This document shows positions 49,435 through 58,585 of a DNA stretch of 64,000 nucleotides, piece after piece (positions within the stretch are counted from its first letter, which is position 1; the number at the start of each line of letters is the position of its first letter). Position numbers and translations under genes: made by a program. A model generated the notes under the pieces. The model was not told the DNA's origin. It was given only the letters and a program-made list of their open reading frames with translations, and made no database searches. This stretch comes from Alteraurantiacibacter aquimixticola (GTDB lineage Bacteria > Pseudomonadota > Alphaproteobacteria > Sphingomonadales > Sphingomonadaceae). The DNA lies in NCBI RefSeq assembly GCF_004965515.1, contig NZ_SSHH01000003.1:62001-126000 (forward strand), given 5' to 3'.

Positions 49435-52400
49435 TTATCCACCGGCAAGCAGGCTGGCATTGCCGCCCGCCGCGGTCGTGTCGACGCAGGTGACGCGCTC
49501 CGTGGCGAAGGCGGTCACGTAATGCGGACCGCCGGCCTTGGGACCGGTGCCGGACAGGCCCTCGCCGCCAAAGGGCTGGCTCCCGACAACCGCGCCGATC
49601 TGGTTGCGGTTGACGTAGAGATTGCCGACGCGCGCCTTCGCCTCGACCAGTCGCCGCACCGCGCCGATGCGGCTGTGCACGCCCAGGGTCAGGCCGTATC
49701 CGGTCGCATTGATATCGGTGATCACCTGCTCCAACCCGCCCGCCGGGAAGCGCGCAATGTGCAGGACGGGGCCAAAATGCTCCTCGCCGACATCTGCGAT
49801 CGAGCCAACCTCGATGATGGTCGGCGCGACATAGGTGCCCTTGGCGCATGCGGGCGGTAGATCGCGCTGCCAGACGGTGTAGCCGCGCGCGGCCATCTCC
49901 GCGACATGCGCATCGAGGCTGGCCTTGGCCTCGGCATCGATCACCGGGCCGACATCGGTGGCGGGGTCCGCCGGATCGCCGATCACCAGCGCCTCGAACG
50001 CGCCCCTGATCATGGCGAGCATGGTGTCCGCCACATCCTCCTGCACATAAAGCACGCGCAGGGCGGAGCAGCGCTGGCCTGCACTCTGGAAGGCGGAGGA
50101 CATGACGTCGCGCGTCACCTGTTCGGGGAGGGCGGAGCTGTCGACGATCATCGCATTCTGTCCGCCCGTCTCCGCTATCAGCTTGCCGATCGGTCCCTCG
50201 CGTGCGGCCATGGCGCGATTGATCGCCTGGGCGGTCGCGACCGAGCCGGTGAAGGCGACGCCCGATATGCGCGGATCGGCGGTGAGGGCGGCGCCGATGG
50301 CTCCGTCACCCGGCGCGAGTTGCAGTACGTCTGCCGGAATGCCCGCCTGGTGGCACAGCTCGACCGCGAGCGCCGCGATCATCGGCGTCTGTTCGGCAGG
50401 CTTGGCGATCACGCTATTGCCCGCAGCCATGGCGGCGCTGGCCATGCCGATGAAGATGGCGAGCGGGAAATTCCACGGGGCTATTGTGGCGAAAACGCCG
50501 CGACCGTGCAGGCGCAGCAGGTTCTCCTCACCCGTCGGGCCGGGCAGCGGCTGGGGCGCTGAAAAGAGCAGCCGCGCCTCGCAGGCATAATAGCGCAGGA
50601 AGTCCACTGCCTCGCGCAGTTCGAGCACGGCATCGACCGGCGTCTTGCCCGCTTCGCGCTGGCACAGGCTGATGATGCGGTCGGAGTTCTCCTCGCACAG
50701 GTCCGCCGCCTTGTCGAGCAGCGCCGCGCGTTCGACGCCGCCCAGAGCGTCCCATGCCGGTTGCGCGGCAAGGGCGCGGGGAATCATCGCCTCGACATCT
50801 GCGAGCGTCGCATCGTGGATCGTGCCGACCAGGCTCGCGGCATCCTGTGGGCCGCGCACCTTGCGCATCAGGCCGTGCTGGATGCTTTCGGGCTTCACCT
50901 CGGGGAAGTCGCGCGCCAGCTCCGCCAGCCTTTCCCGCAGGGTGGTCATTGTCGGGCGATGGGCGAGGTCGACGCCGGCGGAATTGAGCCGGTTTGGATA
51001 GATATTGGCGGGAAGTGGGATCGCCGGATTGCGCTTCGGTTCCATCGCGGTCAGCTCCGCCACCGGATCATGCACCAGCTCGGCCACCGGCACATCCGCA
51101 TCGGCCATGCGATTGACGAAGCTGGAATTCGCCCCGTTCTCCAGCAGGCGGCGGACGAGATAGGCGAGCAAATCCTTGTGTCCGCCGACGGGCGCATAGA
51201 TGCGCACGGGCGTCGGCTCGTCTTCCAGTTCAGCGAGCGTTTCGTAAACCTCCTCGCCCATGCCGTGGAGCCGTTGGAATTCGAACGGGCGGCCAGCGGC
51301 AAGCGCCTTCACCGCACCGATCGTATAGGCATTATGCGTGGCGAAGGCGGGGTAGATCACGTCGCTCGCGGCGAACAGCCATTCGGCGCAGGCGAGGTAG
51401 CTGACATCGGTCGAAAGCTTGCGGGTGAAGACCGGGTAGTCCTCATGCCCGCCTACCTGCGTCAGCTTGATCTCGCTGTCCCAATAGGCACCCTTGACCA
51501 GCCGCACCATCAGCTTGCGGTCATGTTTGCGGGCCAGTTCCGCCACCCAATCACACAGGGGAACGGCGCGCTTCTGGTAGGCTTGCAGGGCGAGGCCGAA
51601 GCCTTCCCAGCCGCCTGCAAAGACTTCGTCATCGGCCACCAGAGCCTCGATAATGTCGAGGCTCAGTTCCAGCCGCTCGGCCTCCTCGGCATCGACGGTG
51701 AGGTGGATATCCGCATCGCGTGCGGCGATGGCGAGGTCCTTCAGCACGGGCACCAGCGCCTCCCGCGCGGCATCGGCGTGGAGGAAATCGTAGCGTGGAT
51801 AAAGGGCGGAGAGCTTTACGGAGATACCGGGGCCACCCCGAACGCCGCGCTGCTTCTCCTTCGCCAGCCGCGCGATGGCCCCGGCATAGGAGGCGCGATA
51901 GCGCTCGGCATCCTCGAAGGTCATCGCGGCCTCGCCCAGCATGTCGAAACTGTGGGCGAGGCCCTTCGCCCGCTCCGGCTTGGCACGCTTCAGCGCTTCG
52001 TCGATCGTGCGGCCGAAAACGAATTGCCCGCCAAGGATGCGCATCGCCTGCAGGGTCGCCTGGCGGATCACCGGCTCGCCCAGCCTTCCGGCGGCGCGGC
52101 GCAGCGCATTGGCGAGGCCCGCCTCCGCACGCGATCCGCCGCGCAGCACTTCGCCCGACAGCATTAGCGAGAAGGTGGCGGCATTGACGAAAGTGGAGCT
52201 GCTTTCGCCGAGGTGTTCGGACCAGTCCACGCCTGCCAGCTTGTCATGGATCAGCGCGTCGGCGGTCTCCGCATCGGGCACGCGCAGCAGCGCTTCGGCA
52301 AGGCACATCAGCGCAATGCCTTCCTCCGTGCCGAGGCCATAGGCGGCGAGGAAGGCATCGAGCCCGCCGCTATCGCTGGCCCGCGCGCCCTCGATCAGCT

Positions 52401-52527
52401 GCGCGGCGAGAGCGGCCGCTTCGTCATGGCGGTCCGAAGCGGGCTGCGCCTGCGCCAGCCGCTCGGCGACGCAGGCGGCCTCCTCCATGCGATAGGCGTT
52501 GCGAAGGACGGTGCGTTCGAGAGGCAT
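49435..52527 (-). CDS. putA: Bifunctional proline dehydrogenase / P5C dehydrogenase PutA
   Basis: A 1030-residue flavin enzyme that oxidises proline to glutamate. The N-terminal half is the FAD-binding PRODH barrel (GPGISVKLSALYPRYDF, KLMVRLVKGAYWDSEIK, YPAFATHNAYT). The C-terminal half is an aldehyde dehydrogenase (NFPLAIFIGMASAAMAAGNSV, AETGGQNAMIVDSSAL, catalytic Cys in GQRCSALRVLYV, and FGGEGLSGTGPKAGGP). There is no N-terminal ribbon-helix-helix domain, so it is the bifunctional type and not a DNA-binding trifunctional PutA. Start at 52527 (MPLERTV) has AAAGGCGA nearby. It is preceded by a long palindromic repeat. Confidence 0.96.
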   Translation of the reverse strand: MPLERTVLRNAYRMEEAACVAERLAQAQPASDRHDEAAALAAQLIEGARASDSGGLDAFLAAYGLGTEEGIALMCLAEALLRVPDAETADALIHDKLAGVDWSEHLGESSSTFVNAATFSLMLSGEVLRGGSRAEAGLANALRRAAGRLGEPVIRQATLQAMRILGGQFVFGRTIDEALKRAKPERAKGLAHSFDMLGEAAMTFEDAERYRASYAGAIARLAKEKQRGVRGGPGISVKLSALYPRYDFLHADAAREALVPVLKDLAIAARDADIHLTVDAEEAERLELSLDIIEALVADDEVFAGGWEGFGLALQAYQKRAVPLCDWVAELARKHDRKLMVRLVKGAYWDSEIKLTQVGGHEDYPVFTRKLSTDVSYLACAEWLFAASDVIYPAFATHNAYTIGAVKALAAGRPFEFQRLHGMGEEVYETLAELEDEPTPVRIYAPVGGHKDLLAYLVRRLLENGANSSFVNRMADADVPVAELVHDPVAELTAMEPKRNPAIPLPANIYPNRLNSAGVDLAHRPTMTTLRERLAELARDFPEVKPESIQHGLMRKVRGPQDAASLVGTIHDATLADVEAMIPRALAAQPAWDALGGVERAALLDKAADLCEENSDRIISLCQREAGKTPVDAVLELREAVDFLRYYACEARLLFSAPQPLPGPTGEENLLRLHGRGVFATIAPWNFPLAIFIGMASAAMAAGNSVIAKPAEQTPMIAALAVELCHQAGIPADVLQLAPGDGAIGAALTADPRISGVAFTGSVATAQAINRAMAAREGPIGKLIAETGGQNAMIVDSSALPEQVTRDVMSSAFQSAGQRCSALRVLYVQEDVADTMLAMIRGAFEALVIGDPADPATDVGPVIDAEAKASLDAHVAEMAARGYTVWQRDLPPACAKGTYVAPTIIEVGSIADVGEEHFGPVLHIARFPAGGLEQVITDINATGYGLTLGVHSRIGAVRRLVEAKARVGNLYVNRNQIGAVVGSQPFGGEGLSGTGPKAGGPHYVTAFATERVTCVDTTAAGGNASLLAGG

Positions 52528-52566
52528 GATTCGCCTTTGCACCTCGTTTCAAGTGTAATCAATATT

Positions 52567-52661
52567 CGTCATTGCGAGGAGGCGGAGCCGACGAAGCAAT
52601 CCAGGGCATTTTCGCTATCCGCTCTGGATTGCCGCGCTCCCTTCAGTCGCTCGCAATGACG
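52567..52661. repeat. 95-bp palindromic repeat element
   Basis: Outer arms CGTCATTGCGAG (52567-52578) and CTCGCAATGACG (52650-52661) are perfect. Inner arms GCAATCCAG (52596-52604) and CTGGATTGC (52624-52632) are also perfect. The whole folds as two nested stems. Elements beginning CGTCATTGCGAG are well-known dispersed bacterial repeats. It sits between putA and the MBL hydrolase gene. Confidence 0.8.
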
Positions 52662-52675
52662 GGGGAAACCTATCC

Positions 52676-53563
52676 TCACACCCATTCATAGCGATAGACA
52701 TCGCCATCCACTTTCACCCGGCCCGCGCTGGTCTTGCGGAAATGGGCTGGGAAGCACAGCAGGTCCTCTTCCGCCGCGCGCTTCATCACGCGCTGGCGCG
52801 TCTGGCTGGCGGCGGGCGGATCGGCATCGAAGGCGAAGGGCAGGTCGTAGCGGATCATCTGCACCGGGTGGTGGATCACATCGCCCCAGAAAATCGCTTC
52901 CTCGCCGCCCGCTTGCCCGTGGATCGTACAGCAGCCGGGGGAGTGGCCGAAGGCGGGCTCCAGCCACACGCCGTCACCAATCTCGCGGTGCGCGACATGG
53001 TTTTCATCGACGATGATGCCCTGTCCCGCTTCCATCACCGGCACGATGGAATCGGCGAAGCTTTCGTGATGCGCTTCCTCGCCCTCCGGGTTCTCCTTGA
53101 AATACTCATAGTCCTTGCGGCCGAACAGGTATTTGGCGTTGGGGAAGGTCGGCACCCACTTGCCGCCGTCCAGCATGGTGTTCCAGCCGACATGGTCGAA
53201 ATGGAGGTGCGTGCACATGACGAGGTCGATATCGCCCGGCGCGAAGCCGGCGCGGCGCAGGTTCCCGAGGTAGTCGGTATCGAGCTGGTGCACCGCTTCG
53301 ACCAGCCGGTTCTTGTGATTGCCGTCGCAAGTGTCGACGAGGATCGTCTGGCCATCGACCTCGATCACGAAACTGTGGACCGAGAAATTCATCTGCGAGG
53401 TTTCGGGATCGAGCGTGATCTCGCCGTCCTCAGGGTCGTACCACTGCTTCAGCCGGGCGAGGTCCTGCGGGGTGACGCCGGGCAGGTTCATCGTCATCGG
53501 TGTGGGCGAGTCCATCTCGTGGACCTTGTGGATGGTCATCCGCCCGAGCTTTATCGGCTGCAT
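52676..53563 (-). CDS. MBL-fold metallo-hydrolase
   Basis: A 295-residue metallo-beta-lactamase-fold hydrolase. The zinc motif THLHFDHVGWN is near residue 115, preceded by the usual TILVDTCDGNHKN strand-turn; further ligands are in AFGHSPGCC and GDVIHHP. Proteins of this subgroup (related to N-acyl homoserine lactonases and to the AhlD/YtnP type) open lactones or hydrolyse esters; the substrate is not shown by sequence. There is no signal peptide. ATG 53563 begins MQPIKLGRMTIHKVHEMDS. The Nmad3 gene is divergent, 64 bp away. Confidence 0.88.
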   Translation of the reverse strand: MQPIKLGRMTIHKVHEMDSPTPMTMNLPGVTPQDLARLKQWYDPEDGEITLDPETSQMNFSVHSFVIEVDGQTILVDTCDGNHKNRLVEAVHQLDTDYLGNLRRAGFAPGDIDLVMCTHLHFDHVGWNTMLDGGKWVPTFPNAKYLFGRKDYEYFKENPEGEEAHHESFADSIVPVMEAGQGIIVDENHVAHREIGDGVWLEPAFGHSPGCCTIHGQAGGEEAIFWGDVIHHPVQMIRYDLPFAFDADPPAASQTRQRVMKRAAEEDLLCFPAHFRKTSAGRVKVDGDVYRYEWV

Positions 53564-53627
53564 TTTTCTCTCCCCTTGCTGGAGATGCTAGTAGAGAGCG
53601 TTGAGGCGCGCTAGGCACTTCTCACCC

Positions 53628-54347
53628 ATGAAGATCGTGCTCTCCCGCAAAGGATTCGACAGCTCTTCCGGAGGCGGCCCTTCGCCTGTCGTGGACGGGC
53701 GCCCGCTCAGCCTGCCGATCCCGGCGAGCAAGGGCATGCCGGGGCCAAGCTATGCCTCGCTTGGCATGGCGCACTATGTCGAGGAGGCGAGCGGGGGTTC
53801 GCTGGGCGGGGAAGACAAGGCGCATCTCGATCCGATGTTCCGCGATGACGGCACCTGCCTGTTCGGCCAGTGCAGCGCGGCGCAGACCCATCTGGAAAAC
53901 CAGGGCGTGGGACCGGGCGACCTGTTCCTCTTCTTCGGCCTGTTCCGCGAAGGGAAAGAGCGGCCGCATCACCGGATCTTCGGCTGGATGTGGGTCGAGG
54001 AAGTGGTCCGCCACGGCGACCCCGAGATGGAGCAGCTTGCCAAACTCGGCCATCCGCATGCGCTGACCCCGCACGGCTCCAACGATGCGATCTGGGTCGG
54101 GCGCGGCACGGAAGCTCGCTCCACCCATCCCGAACTGCGCCTGTCGGAGGAGGGTGGTCCGCCCAGCTTCTGGCGCGTGCCGCCATGGCTCGAACGGGTC
54201 GGGCTATCCTATCATGACAAGCCCGAACGCTGGCTGGGCAAGGGCCGCCTGCAAAGCGTGGCGCGCGGCCAGGAATTCGTTGCCGATATCGGGAATGACG
54301 AGGAAGCCCATGAATGGGCGCACCGCGTGCTCGCGCTGATGAATTAG
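53628..54347 (+). CDS. Nmad3-type putative nucleotide-modification protein
   Basis: A 239-residue protein that starts MKIVLSRKGFDSSSGGGPSPVVDGRPLSLPIP, the signature of the family called nucleotide modification associated domain 3, proposed from comparative genomics of phage and bacterial base-modification systems. It carries an acidic DDGTCLFGQ segment and HHRIFGWMWVEEV, and ends in a short helical region. Mechanism is unknown. No DNA methyltransferase, restriction or phage gene adjoins it, so it stands alone between the divergent MBL gene and the convergent plsC gene (3' ends overlap by 4 bases). Start 53628 was chosen because the family begins MKI. Confidence 0.8.
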   Translation: MKIVLSRKGFDSSSGGGPSPVVDGRPLSLPIPASKGMPGPSYASLGMAHYVEEASGGSLGGEDKAHLDPMFRDDGTCLFGQCSAAQTHLENQGVGPGDLFLFFGLFREGKERPHHRIFGWMWVEEVVRHGDPEMEQLAKLGHPHALTPHGSNDAIWVGRGTEARSTHPELRLSEEGGPPSFWRVPPWLERVGLSYHDKPERWLGKGRLQSVARGQEFVADIGNDEEAHEWAHRVLALMN

Positions 54348-55039
54348 GGTTCTTCGGGGGCTGGCGCGTTCAGCGCGTTGATCGCCTCATGCACCAGCCG
54401 CTCGGCCTCTTCACGTTCGAGCCCGGCGGGGATCGGATCGGCAAAGCGATAGGTGATCGTCCCGCGCCGCTTCCACAGCCGGTGATAGAGCGGCCCGCTA
54501 TTCACCGCCACCGGCACGACCGGCACGCCGAGCATCTTGTAGAGCGCGGCAAAGCCGGACTTGAGCGGCGGCCTTGTCCCATGCGCCACGCGCGTCCCTT
54601 CCGGGAACAGCACTAGCGGGCGGCCTTCCGACACACGCTGTTTCGCCAGCTTCAGCATCTTGCGCAGCGCCTTGGCGCCTTCGTCGCGGGCGACTTCGAT
54701 GCCGCCATAGGTTTCCGCCGCCTTGCCCCAACCGGGAATGGCGAACAGCTCCTTCTTCCCGAAAGGCGCGGGGTAGTCGAAGAATTCGGGCATATCGATC
54801 GCTTCGAAGAACGCCTCGTGCTTCATCACATAGAGAGCGGGCCCATCCAGCATCTCGCCTTCCCATCGCACTTCGATTCCCAGCAGGCCGGTGACGCAGC
54901 GCCGGTGCCAGCGCGACCAGCCGTCACAGATCCGCCGCAGCCGCGCGGGCGATTCGAGTGCGGTCATCGTGCCCAGCACATAGACCACGGAGCCCAGGTA
55001 AAAGGCGATGTAGAAGGCGATGCTGCGGATCACGGACAT
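54344..55039 (-). CDS. plsC: 1-acyl-sn-glycerol-3-phosphate acyltransferase
   Basis: A 231-residue membrane-associated acyltransferase of phospholipid synthesis. An N-terminal membrane helix (~5-25) precedes the active-site motif in MKHEAFFEAID (H-X4-E, the variant form of the family's H-X4-D), followed by the FPEGTRV glycerol-phosphate binding motif and VPVVPVAVNSG. It is the last gene of the operon ftsE-ftsX-ydcF-plsC, 13 bp after ydcF. Its 3' end overlaps the convergent Nmad3 gene by 4 bases. Confidence 0.88.
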   Translation of the reverse strand: MSVIRSIAFYIAFYLGSVVYVLGTMTALESPARLRRICDGWSRWHRRCVTGLLGIEVRWEGEMLDGPALYVMKHEAFFEAIDMPEFFDYPAPFGKKELFAIPGWGKAAETYGGIEVARDEGAKALRKMLKLAKQRVSEGRPLVLFPEGTRVAHGTRPPLKSGFAALYKMLGVPVVPVAVNSGPLYHRLWKRRGTITYRFADPIPAGLEREEAERLVHEAINALNAPAPEEP

Positions 55040-55052
55040 GGCTTGGCCTTGG

Positions 55053-55577
55053 TCATCCCAGATGCAGCAGCCAAGCGGCGATCAGCTTGTGATATTCGAC
55101 GAATAGCGTGCCGAGGCTTGGCTGGGTGGGCACGGCATCGCGCAGCACCTCCACTCCGTCGGGCAAGCGATCGGACAGCTCCACCGCGGTGCGCCGCATA
55201 TGCCAGTCGGAAGTGACGAGCCGCATCGAACTGTAGCTGTTCTCCGTCATCCACTCCGCAGTCTCGCGCGCATTGCCGCGGGTGTCGAGCGCGGAAAAGC
55301 CCAGCGTGATGCAGCAATCGAGCAGCTCCTGCTCCACCGAGAATTCAGCGGCGAATTCGCCAGGGCGTACGTCCAGGTCGACGCCTGTGACGAGCATCTT
55401 CTCCGCCTCGCCAGCGCGCAGCACTTCCAGCCCGCGCTGGATCCGGCCATTGCCGCCCGTGGGGACCACGATGGCATCGGTCCGCTCCGCATCGGCGGGC
55501 TGTGGCAGCGCGAGCGCGAACCACATGAAGCCCAGCGCCCAGGCGATGGCGAGCATTCCGGCGGTGCGGCGGATCAC
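55053..55577 (-). CDS. YdcF-family (DUF218) protein
   Basis: A 174-residue protein with an N-terminal membrane helix (~8-28) and a DUF218 domain: TDAIVVPTGGNGRIQRGLEVLRAGEAEKMLVTG, then TRGNARETAEWM and MRLVTSDWHMRRTAVELS. The family includes E. coli YdcF/ElyC/SanA, involved in envelope or peptidoglycan precursor processes, with no settled reaction. Its start overlaps the ftsX stop by 4 bases (ATGA), and plsC follows 13 bp later, tying it to the cell-envelope operon. Confidence 0.88.
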   Translation of the reverse strand: MIRRTAGMLAIAWALGFMWFALALPQPADAERTDAIVVPTGGNGRIQRGLEVLRAGEAEKMLVTGVDLDVRPGEFAAEFSVEQELLDCCITLGFSALDTRGNARETAEWMTENSYSSMRLVTSDWHMRRTAVELSDRLPDGVEVLRDAVPTQPSLGTLFVEYHKLIAAWLLHLG

Positions 55578-56491
55578 AATATGCGCCTCAACGCCGCGAG
55601 CACGGTCAGCCGCGCGGTGACGACGGCGAGCAGCATCCCGGCAAAGGGAATGGCGGCGATGATGACCCAGTCGAGCGGGTTGAGCCCGCCTCCCGCCACA
55701 AGGCCCGACCCCAACGCGGCGAATTGCCGTCCGAGCAGGAGGATCGCGGCAAACCCGATCATCAGCCCGGCCAACCCGCCGAACAGCGCATCGCTGGCGA
55801 TCGAACGCTGGAAGATCCCGGCGATCTGCCCGTCAGTGCCGCCCAGATGGTGGATCACCTCGATCGTATCCTGATTGGAGCCGAGTGCGCTGCGCGCCGC
55901 CAACCACACCGCTGCCGCGCTCGTCGCCGCCAGAAGCACGACAAGGCCGAGTGCGAGGAATTGCAGCGAGGCGATAGTGCTGAAGACCGGCGCGAGCCAG
56001 CTCGCCTGTGCATCCACACGCGCTGAAGGTGCGGCTGTAGCGAGAGCCGCGCGCAGGTCCTCCAGCCGCCCGTCGGTCACCGCGCCGCGCAGGCGCAGGT
56101 CGATCAGCGCGGGTGTGGGAATGGCCTCCGCATCGGCAGCCGCATTGCCCAGCCAGGGTTCGAGCAGCGCGGCCAGCTCCTCGTCCGGAACGCGGCGCAC
56201 CTGCACCACATCTTCGCGATTATTGAGGATGGACAGCGCGGTTTCCGCCTGCCGCTCACGTTCTGCGGGCGCCGCCTCGACCACCTGCACGGTTACTCCG
56301 CCGGCGATTTCCGCCTGCGCATTGCGCGCCAGGTTGGAAAGGGCCAGCCCCATGGCGACCGCGATCACGGTCAGCGCGATCATGATGGCGATCACCCACG
56401 GCATGGGGCCGGAGAGCCGCGCCTGCGGGAGGATGCGCGCACTCTCGCCACCCAGCCGCACGCGGCCCCTGAGGAAACCGGGCAAGCTCAC
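55574..56491 (-). CDS. ftsX: Cell-division ABC transporter-like permease FtsX
   Basis: A 305-residue membrane protein of the FtsEX complex, which in other bacteria activates peptidoglycan hydrolases at the septum. It has an N-terminal membrane helix (~33-55), a periplasmic domain (~60-170), and three further membrane segments (~175-200, ~230-255, ~275-300) in the MacB/FtsX pattern. It overlaps ftsE by 4 bases at its start and ydcF by 4 at its end. The coupling with FtsE confirms the assignment despite low conservation of FtsX. Confidence 0.9.
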   Translation of the reverse strand: MSLPGFLRGRVRLGGESARILPQARLSGPMPWVIAIMIALTVIAVAMGLALSNLARNAQAEIAGGVTVQVVEAAPAERERQAETALSILNNREDVVQVRRVPDEELAALLEPWLGNAAADAEAIPTPALIDLRLRGAVTDGRLEDLRAALATAAPSARVDAQASWLAPVFSTIASLQFLALGLVVLLAATSAAAVWLAARSALGSNQDTIEVIHHLGGTDGQIAGIFQRSIASDALFGGLAGLMIGFAAILLLGRQFAALGSGLVAGGGLNPLDWVIIAAIPFAGMLLAVVTARLTVLAALRRIL

Positions 56492-57213
56492 TTGCGCACC
56501 GCCTCCCGCCGCGGGGGATAGCGCAGCGCGCCGGTGGGATCGGACAGCCGCCCCTTGTCGAGCCGCATGATGAGCGAATCCGGCACCTTGCGCAGCAAAT
56601 GCACATCATGGGTGGCGACCACCACGGTGGTGCCGAGCCGGTTGAGCGATTCGAACAGGCGCATGAGCTTCAGCGCCATGTCGGGGTCGACGTTGCCGGT
56701 CGGCTCGTCCGCCACCAGCACTTCGGGCCGGGCGATCACCGCGCGGGCGATGGCGCAGCGCTGCTGCTCCCCGCCCGAAAGCGTTTCCGGCCGCGCCCCG
56801 CTGCGATGGTCGAGGCCGACCCAGCGCAGCATGTCATCCACCGGTTTCCTCACCTCATCCTCGTGCATGCCCGAAATGCGCAAGGGCAAGGCGACATTGT
56901 CGAAGGCGGAGAGGTGCGGGATGAGCCGGAAATCCTGGAACACGGTGCCGATGCGGCGGCGGAAATCGGGCAAATGGCTGCGCGGCTGGGTGATCAGATC
57001 CTGCCCGAACATGCGGATCATCCCGCGCGAGGGGCGCTGCGCCAGGTAAAGCAGCTTCAGCATCGAGGTCTTGCCCGCGCCGCTGGCGCCGGTGAGGAAA
57101 TAGAAGCTGCCGGGATAAAGCGTGAAGGTAATGTCGCTCAGCACCTCCTTGTCGGTGCCGTAGCGCAGCCCGACATTGTCGAACTGGACGATGCCCCCAC
57201 TGTCCTCGCTCAT
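56488..57213 (-). CDS. ftsE: Cell-division ATP-binding protein FtsE
   Basis: A 241-residue ABC ATPase partner of FtsX. Walker A is GASGAGKTS (~42-50), the Q-loop lies at VFQDFRLIPHL, the signature is LSGGEQQR, Walker B is VLVADEPTGNVD, and the switch His is in VATHDVH. It is the first gene of the ftsE-ftsX-ydcF-plsC operon. Upstream is a 185-bp gap shared with the divergent zinc-ribbon protein gene. The order and 4-base overlap with ftsX are typical. Confidence 0.95.
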   Translation of the reverse strand: MSEDSGGIVQFDNVGLRYGTDKEVLSDITFTLYPGSFYFLTGASGAGKTSMLKLLYLAQRPSRGMIRMFGQDLITQPRSHLPDFRRRIGTVFQDFRLIPHLSAFDNVALPLRISGMHEDEVRKPVDDMLRWVGLDHRSGARPETLSGGEQQRCAIARAVIARPEVLVADEPTGNVDPDMALKLMRLFESLNRLGTTVVVATHDVHLLRKVPDSLIMRLDKGRLSDPTGALRYPPRREAVRK

Positions 57214-57398
57214 GCCGGCAAACGGCCTGCTAGCCGCCTGTGGCGAGCGTTCCCGGCGAGGGGTGCGAGGCGTTGGGACTGCGACATGGCCTGCCGCTAT
57301 AGCTAGTGTTCGATGTGGAAAAAAGCCACGGACGGCCGTAACAAATTTGCTCCACAGCTTGTTGGTTAACGCGCCGCGCTCTAGGGTTTGCGGTCAAG

Positions 57399-58337
57399 AT
57401 GATCATTCAGTGTCCCGCTTGCTCTACGCGCTATGCCGTACCGGACAATGCCGTGGGCATTGAAGGGCGCACCGTGCGCTGTGCCAAGTGCCGCCACAGC
57501 TGGTTCCAGGAAGGCCCGGCGATCGATGTGCCGGAACAGGCGCCAGAGCAGCCCAGGGAGCAGGCTCCCCCACCGCCTCCACCTCCTCCACCTCCACCTC
57601 CACCTCCAGCACCGCCACCTCCGCCACCGCCTCCCCCGGCACCGCCTCCTCCGCCAGCACCGCCGCCGGTCGAGCGCGAGGAGTTTTTCCCGCCGCCTGA
57701 ACCCGCACCTGAGCGAGTGGTCGAGGAAGACCGCTTCTCGCCGCCGGCTCCCGCGCCTGATCGCGAGCCTGTGCCTGAGCCGGAGATCGCGGAAGAGGAG
57801 CCGTTCGAGGACGAGCTTCCCGTGCCGCCCGTCCCCGCCCCGCGCCCCGCGCCCGAGCCGGAACTGGAAGAGCATTCGCCCTTCGATGCCGAACCGCCTT
57901 TCCGGCCGCGCCGCAACTGGCTGAAGATCTGGACCTGGTTCGCAGGCATTTTCGCCGTGTTCGCGGCGGCGATCATCTTTGCGGTCAGCTATTGGGGCCT
58001 GCCCGACTGGGTGCCGGTCACTCGCCCCGATTTCGCGGTGGGCGAGCCAGACCTGCAGCTCGATTTCCCGATCGACCAGCAGGAAAAGCGCGAAATGCCC
58101 AATGGGCAGGAATATTTCTCGGTCAACGGCACCATCACCAATATCGGCAGCCAGGCACGCGAGGTTCCGCCGATCCTGGTGATCCTGCGTGACGAGCGCG
58201 AGCGCAAGGTGTTCGAGCTGGAGATCGTGCCCGAGCAATCCTCGCTCGCGCCCGGTGAAAGCCTCGACGTAATGCGCGCCGTGGTGGACGTGCCGCGTTC
58301 GGCGCGGATCGCCGAGATCGGCTGGAAGGCCCAATAA
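57399..58337 (+). CDS. Zinc-ribbon (MJ0042) and DUF3426 membrane protein with Pro-rich linker
   Basis: A 312-residue protein. The N-terminus is a zinc ribbon with CPAC and CAKC pairs (residues 5-8 and 29-32). A very long proline-rich stretch covers ~50-95, followed by an acidic region rich in Pro and Glu. One membrane helix lies near 180-205 ([23 protein letters not shown]), and the C-terminal ~110 residues form a periplasmic DUF3426-type beta domain. Similar proteins are widespread in alphaproteobacteria and lie next to ftsE; their function is unknown. The Pro tract, if read correctly, could span the cytoplasm and contact FtsE or DNA-binding partners. Confidence 0.85.
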   Translation: MIIQCPACSTRYAVPDNAVGIEGRTVRCAKCRHSWFQEGPAIDVPEQAPEQPREQAPPPPPPPPPPPPPPAPPPPPPPPPAPPPPPAPPPVEREEFFPPPEPAPERVVEEDRFSPPAPAPDREPVPEPEIAEEEPFEDELPVPPVPAPRPAPEPELEEHSPFDAEPPFRPRRNWLKIWTWFAGIFAVFAAAIIFAVSYWGLPDWVPVTRPDFAVGEPDLQLDFPIDQQEKREMPNGQEYFSVNGTITNIGSQAREVPPILVILRDERERKVFELEIVPEQSSLAPGESLDVMRAVVDVPRSARIAEIGWKAQ

Positions 58338-58416
58338 TTCACCTTCGCTGAAAAAGAGGCCAAGACTGCGCTTGCAGGGGCAGGACCCCTTTGCTAATGG
58401 CGCGCTCCTACCTGTC

Positions 58417-58435
58417 GGGCGGCACCTAGCCGCCC
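58417..58435 (+). terminator. Hairpin after the zinc-ribbon gene
   Basis: GGGCGGC (58417-58423) and GCCGCCC (58429-58435) form a perfect stem with a five-base loop, 11 bp before the tRNA gene. The T run is weak, so it may end the upstream transcript or mark the tRNA promoter region. Confidence 0.45.
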
Positions 58436-58446
58436 TATTGCGATGT

Positions 58447-58534
58447 GCGGTCGTGGCGGAACTGGTAGACGCGCAACGTTGAGGTCGTTGTGGGTGAATA
58501 ACCCGTGGAAGTTCGAGTCTTCTCGACCGCACCA
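58447..58534 (+). tRNA. tRNA-Leu (anticodon GAG)
   Basis: An 88-base tRNA with encoded CCA. The acceptor arms GCGGTCG (58447-58453) and CGACCGC (58524-58530) pair. The anticodon stem CAACG/CGTTG encloses the loop TTGAGGT with anticodon GAG, which reads CUC and CUU. A long variable arm (GTGGGTGAATAACCCGT region) and GTTCGAGTC T-loop fit tRNA-Leu. Confidence 0.96.
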
Positions 58535-58585
58535 TCGCCATTCAAGCATGGCCATCCAGTATCACCGCGCCGCTCGGCGGCAGGC

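Noticed and set aside
57580-57670. Tandem CCTCCACCT-like repeats resembling a repeat array
   Set aside because: They are proline codons inside the zinc-ribbon gene and have no spacer pattern, so this is not a CRISPR or a regulatory repeat.
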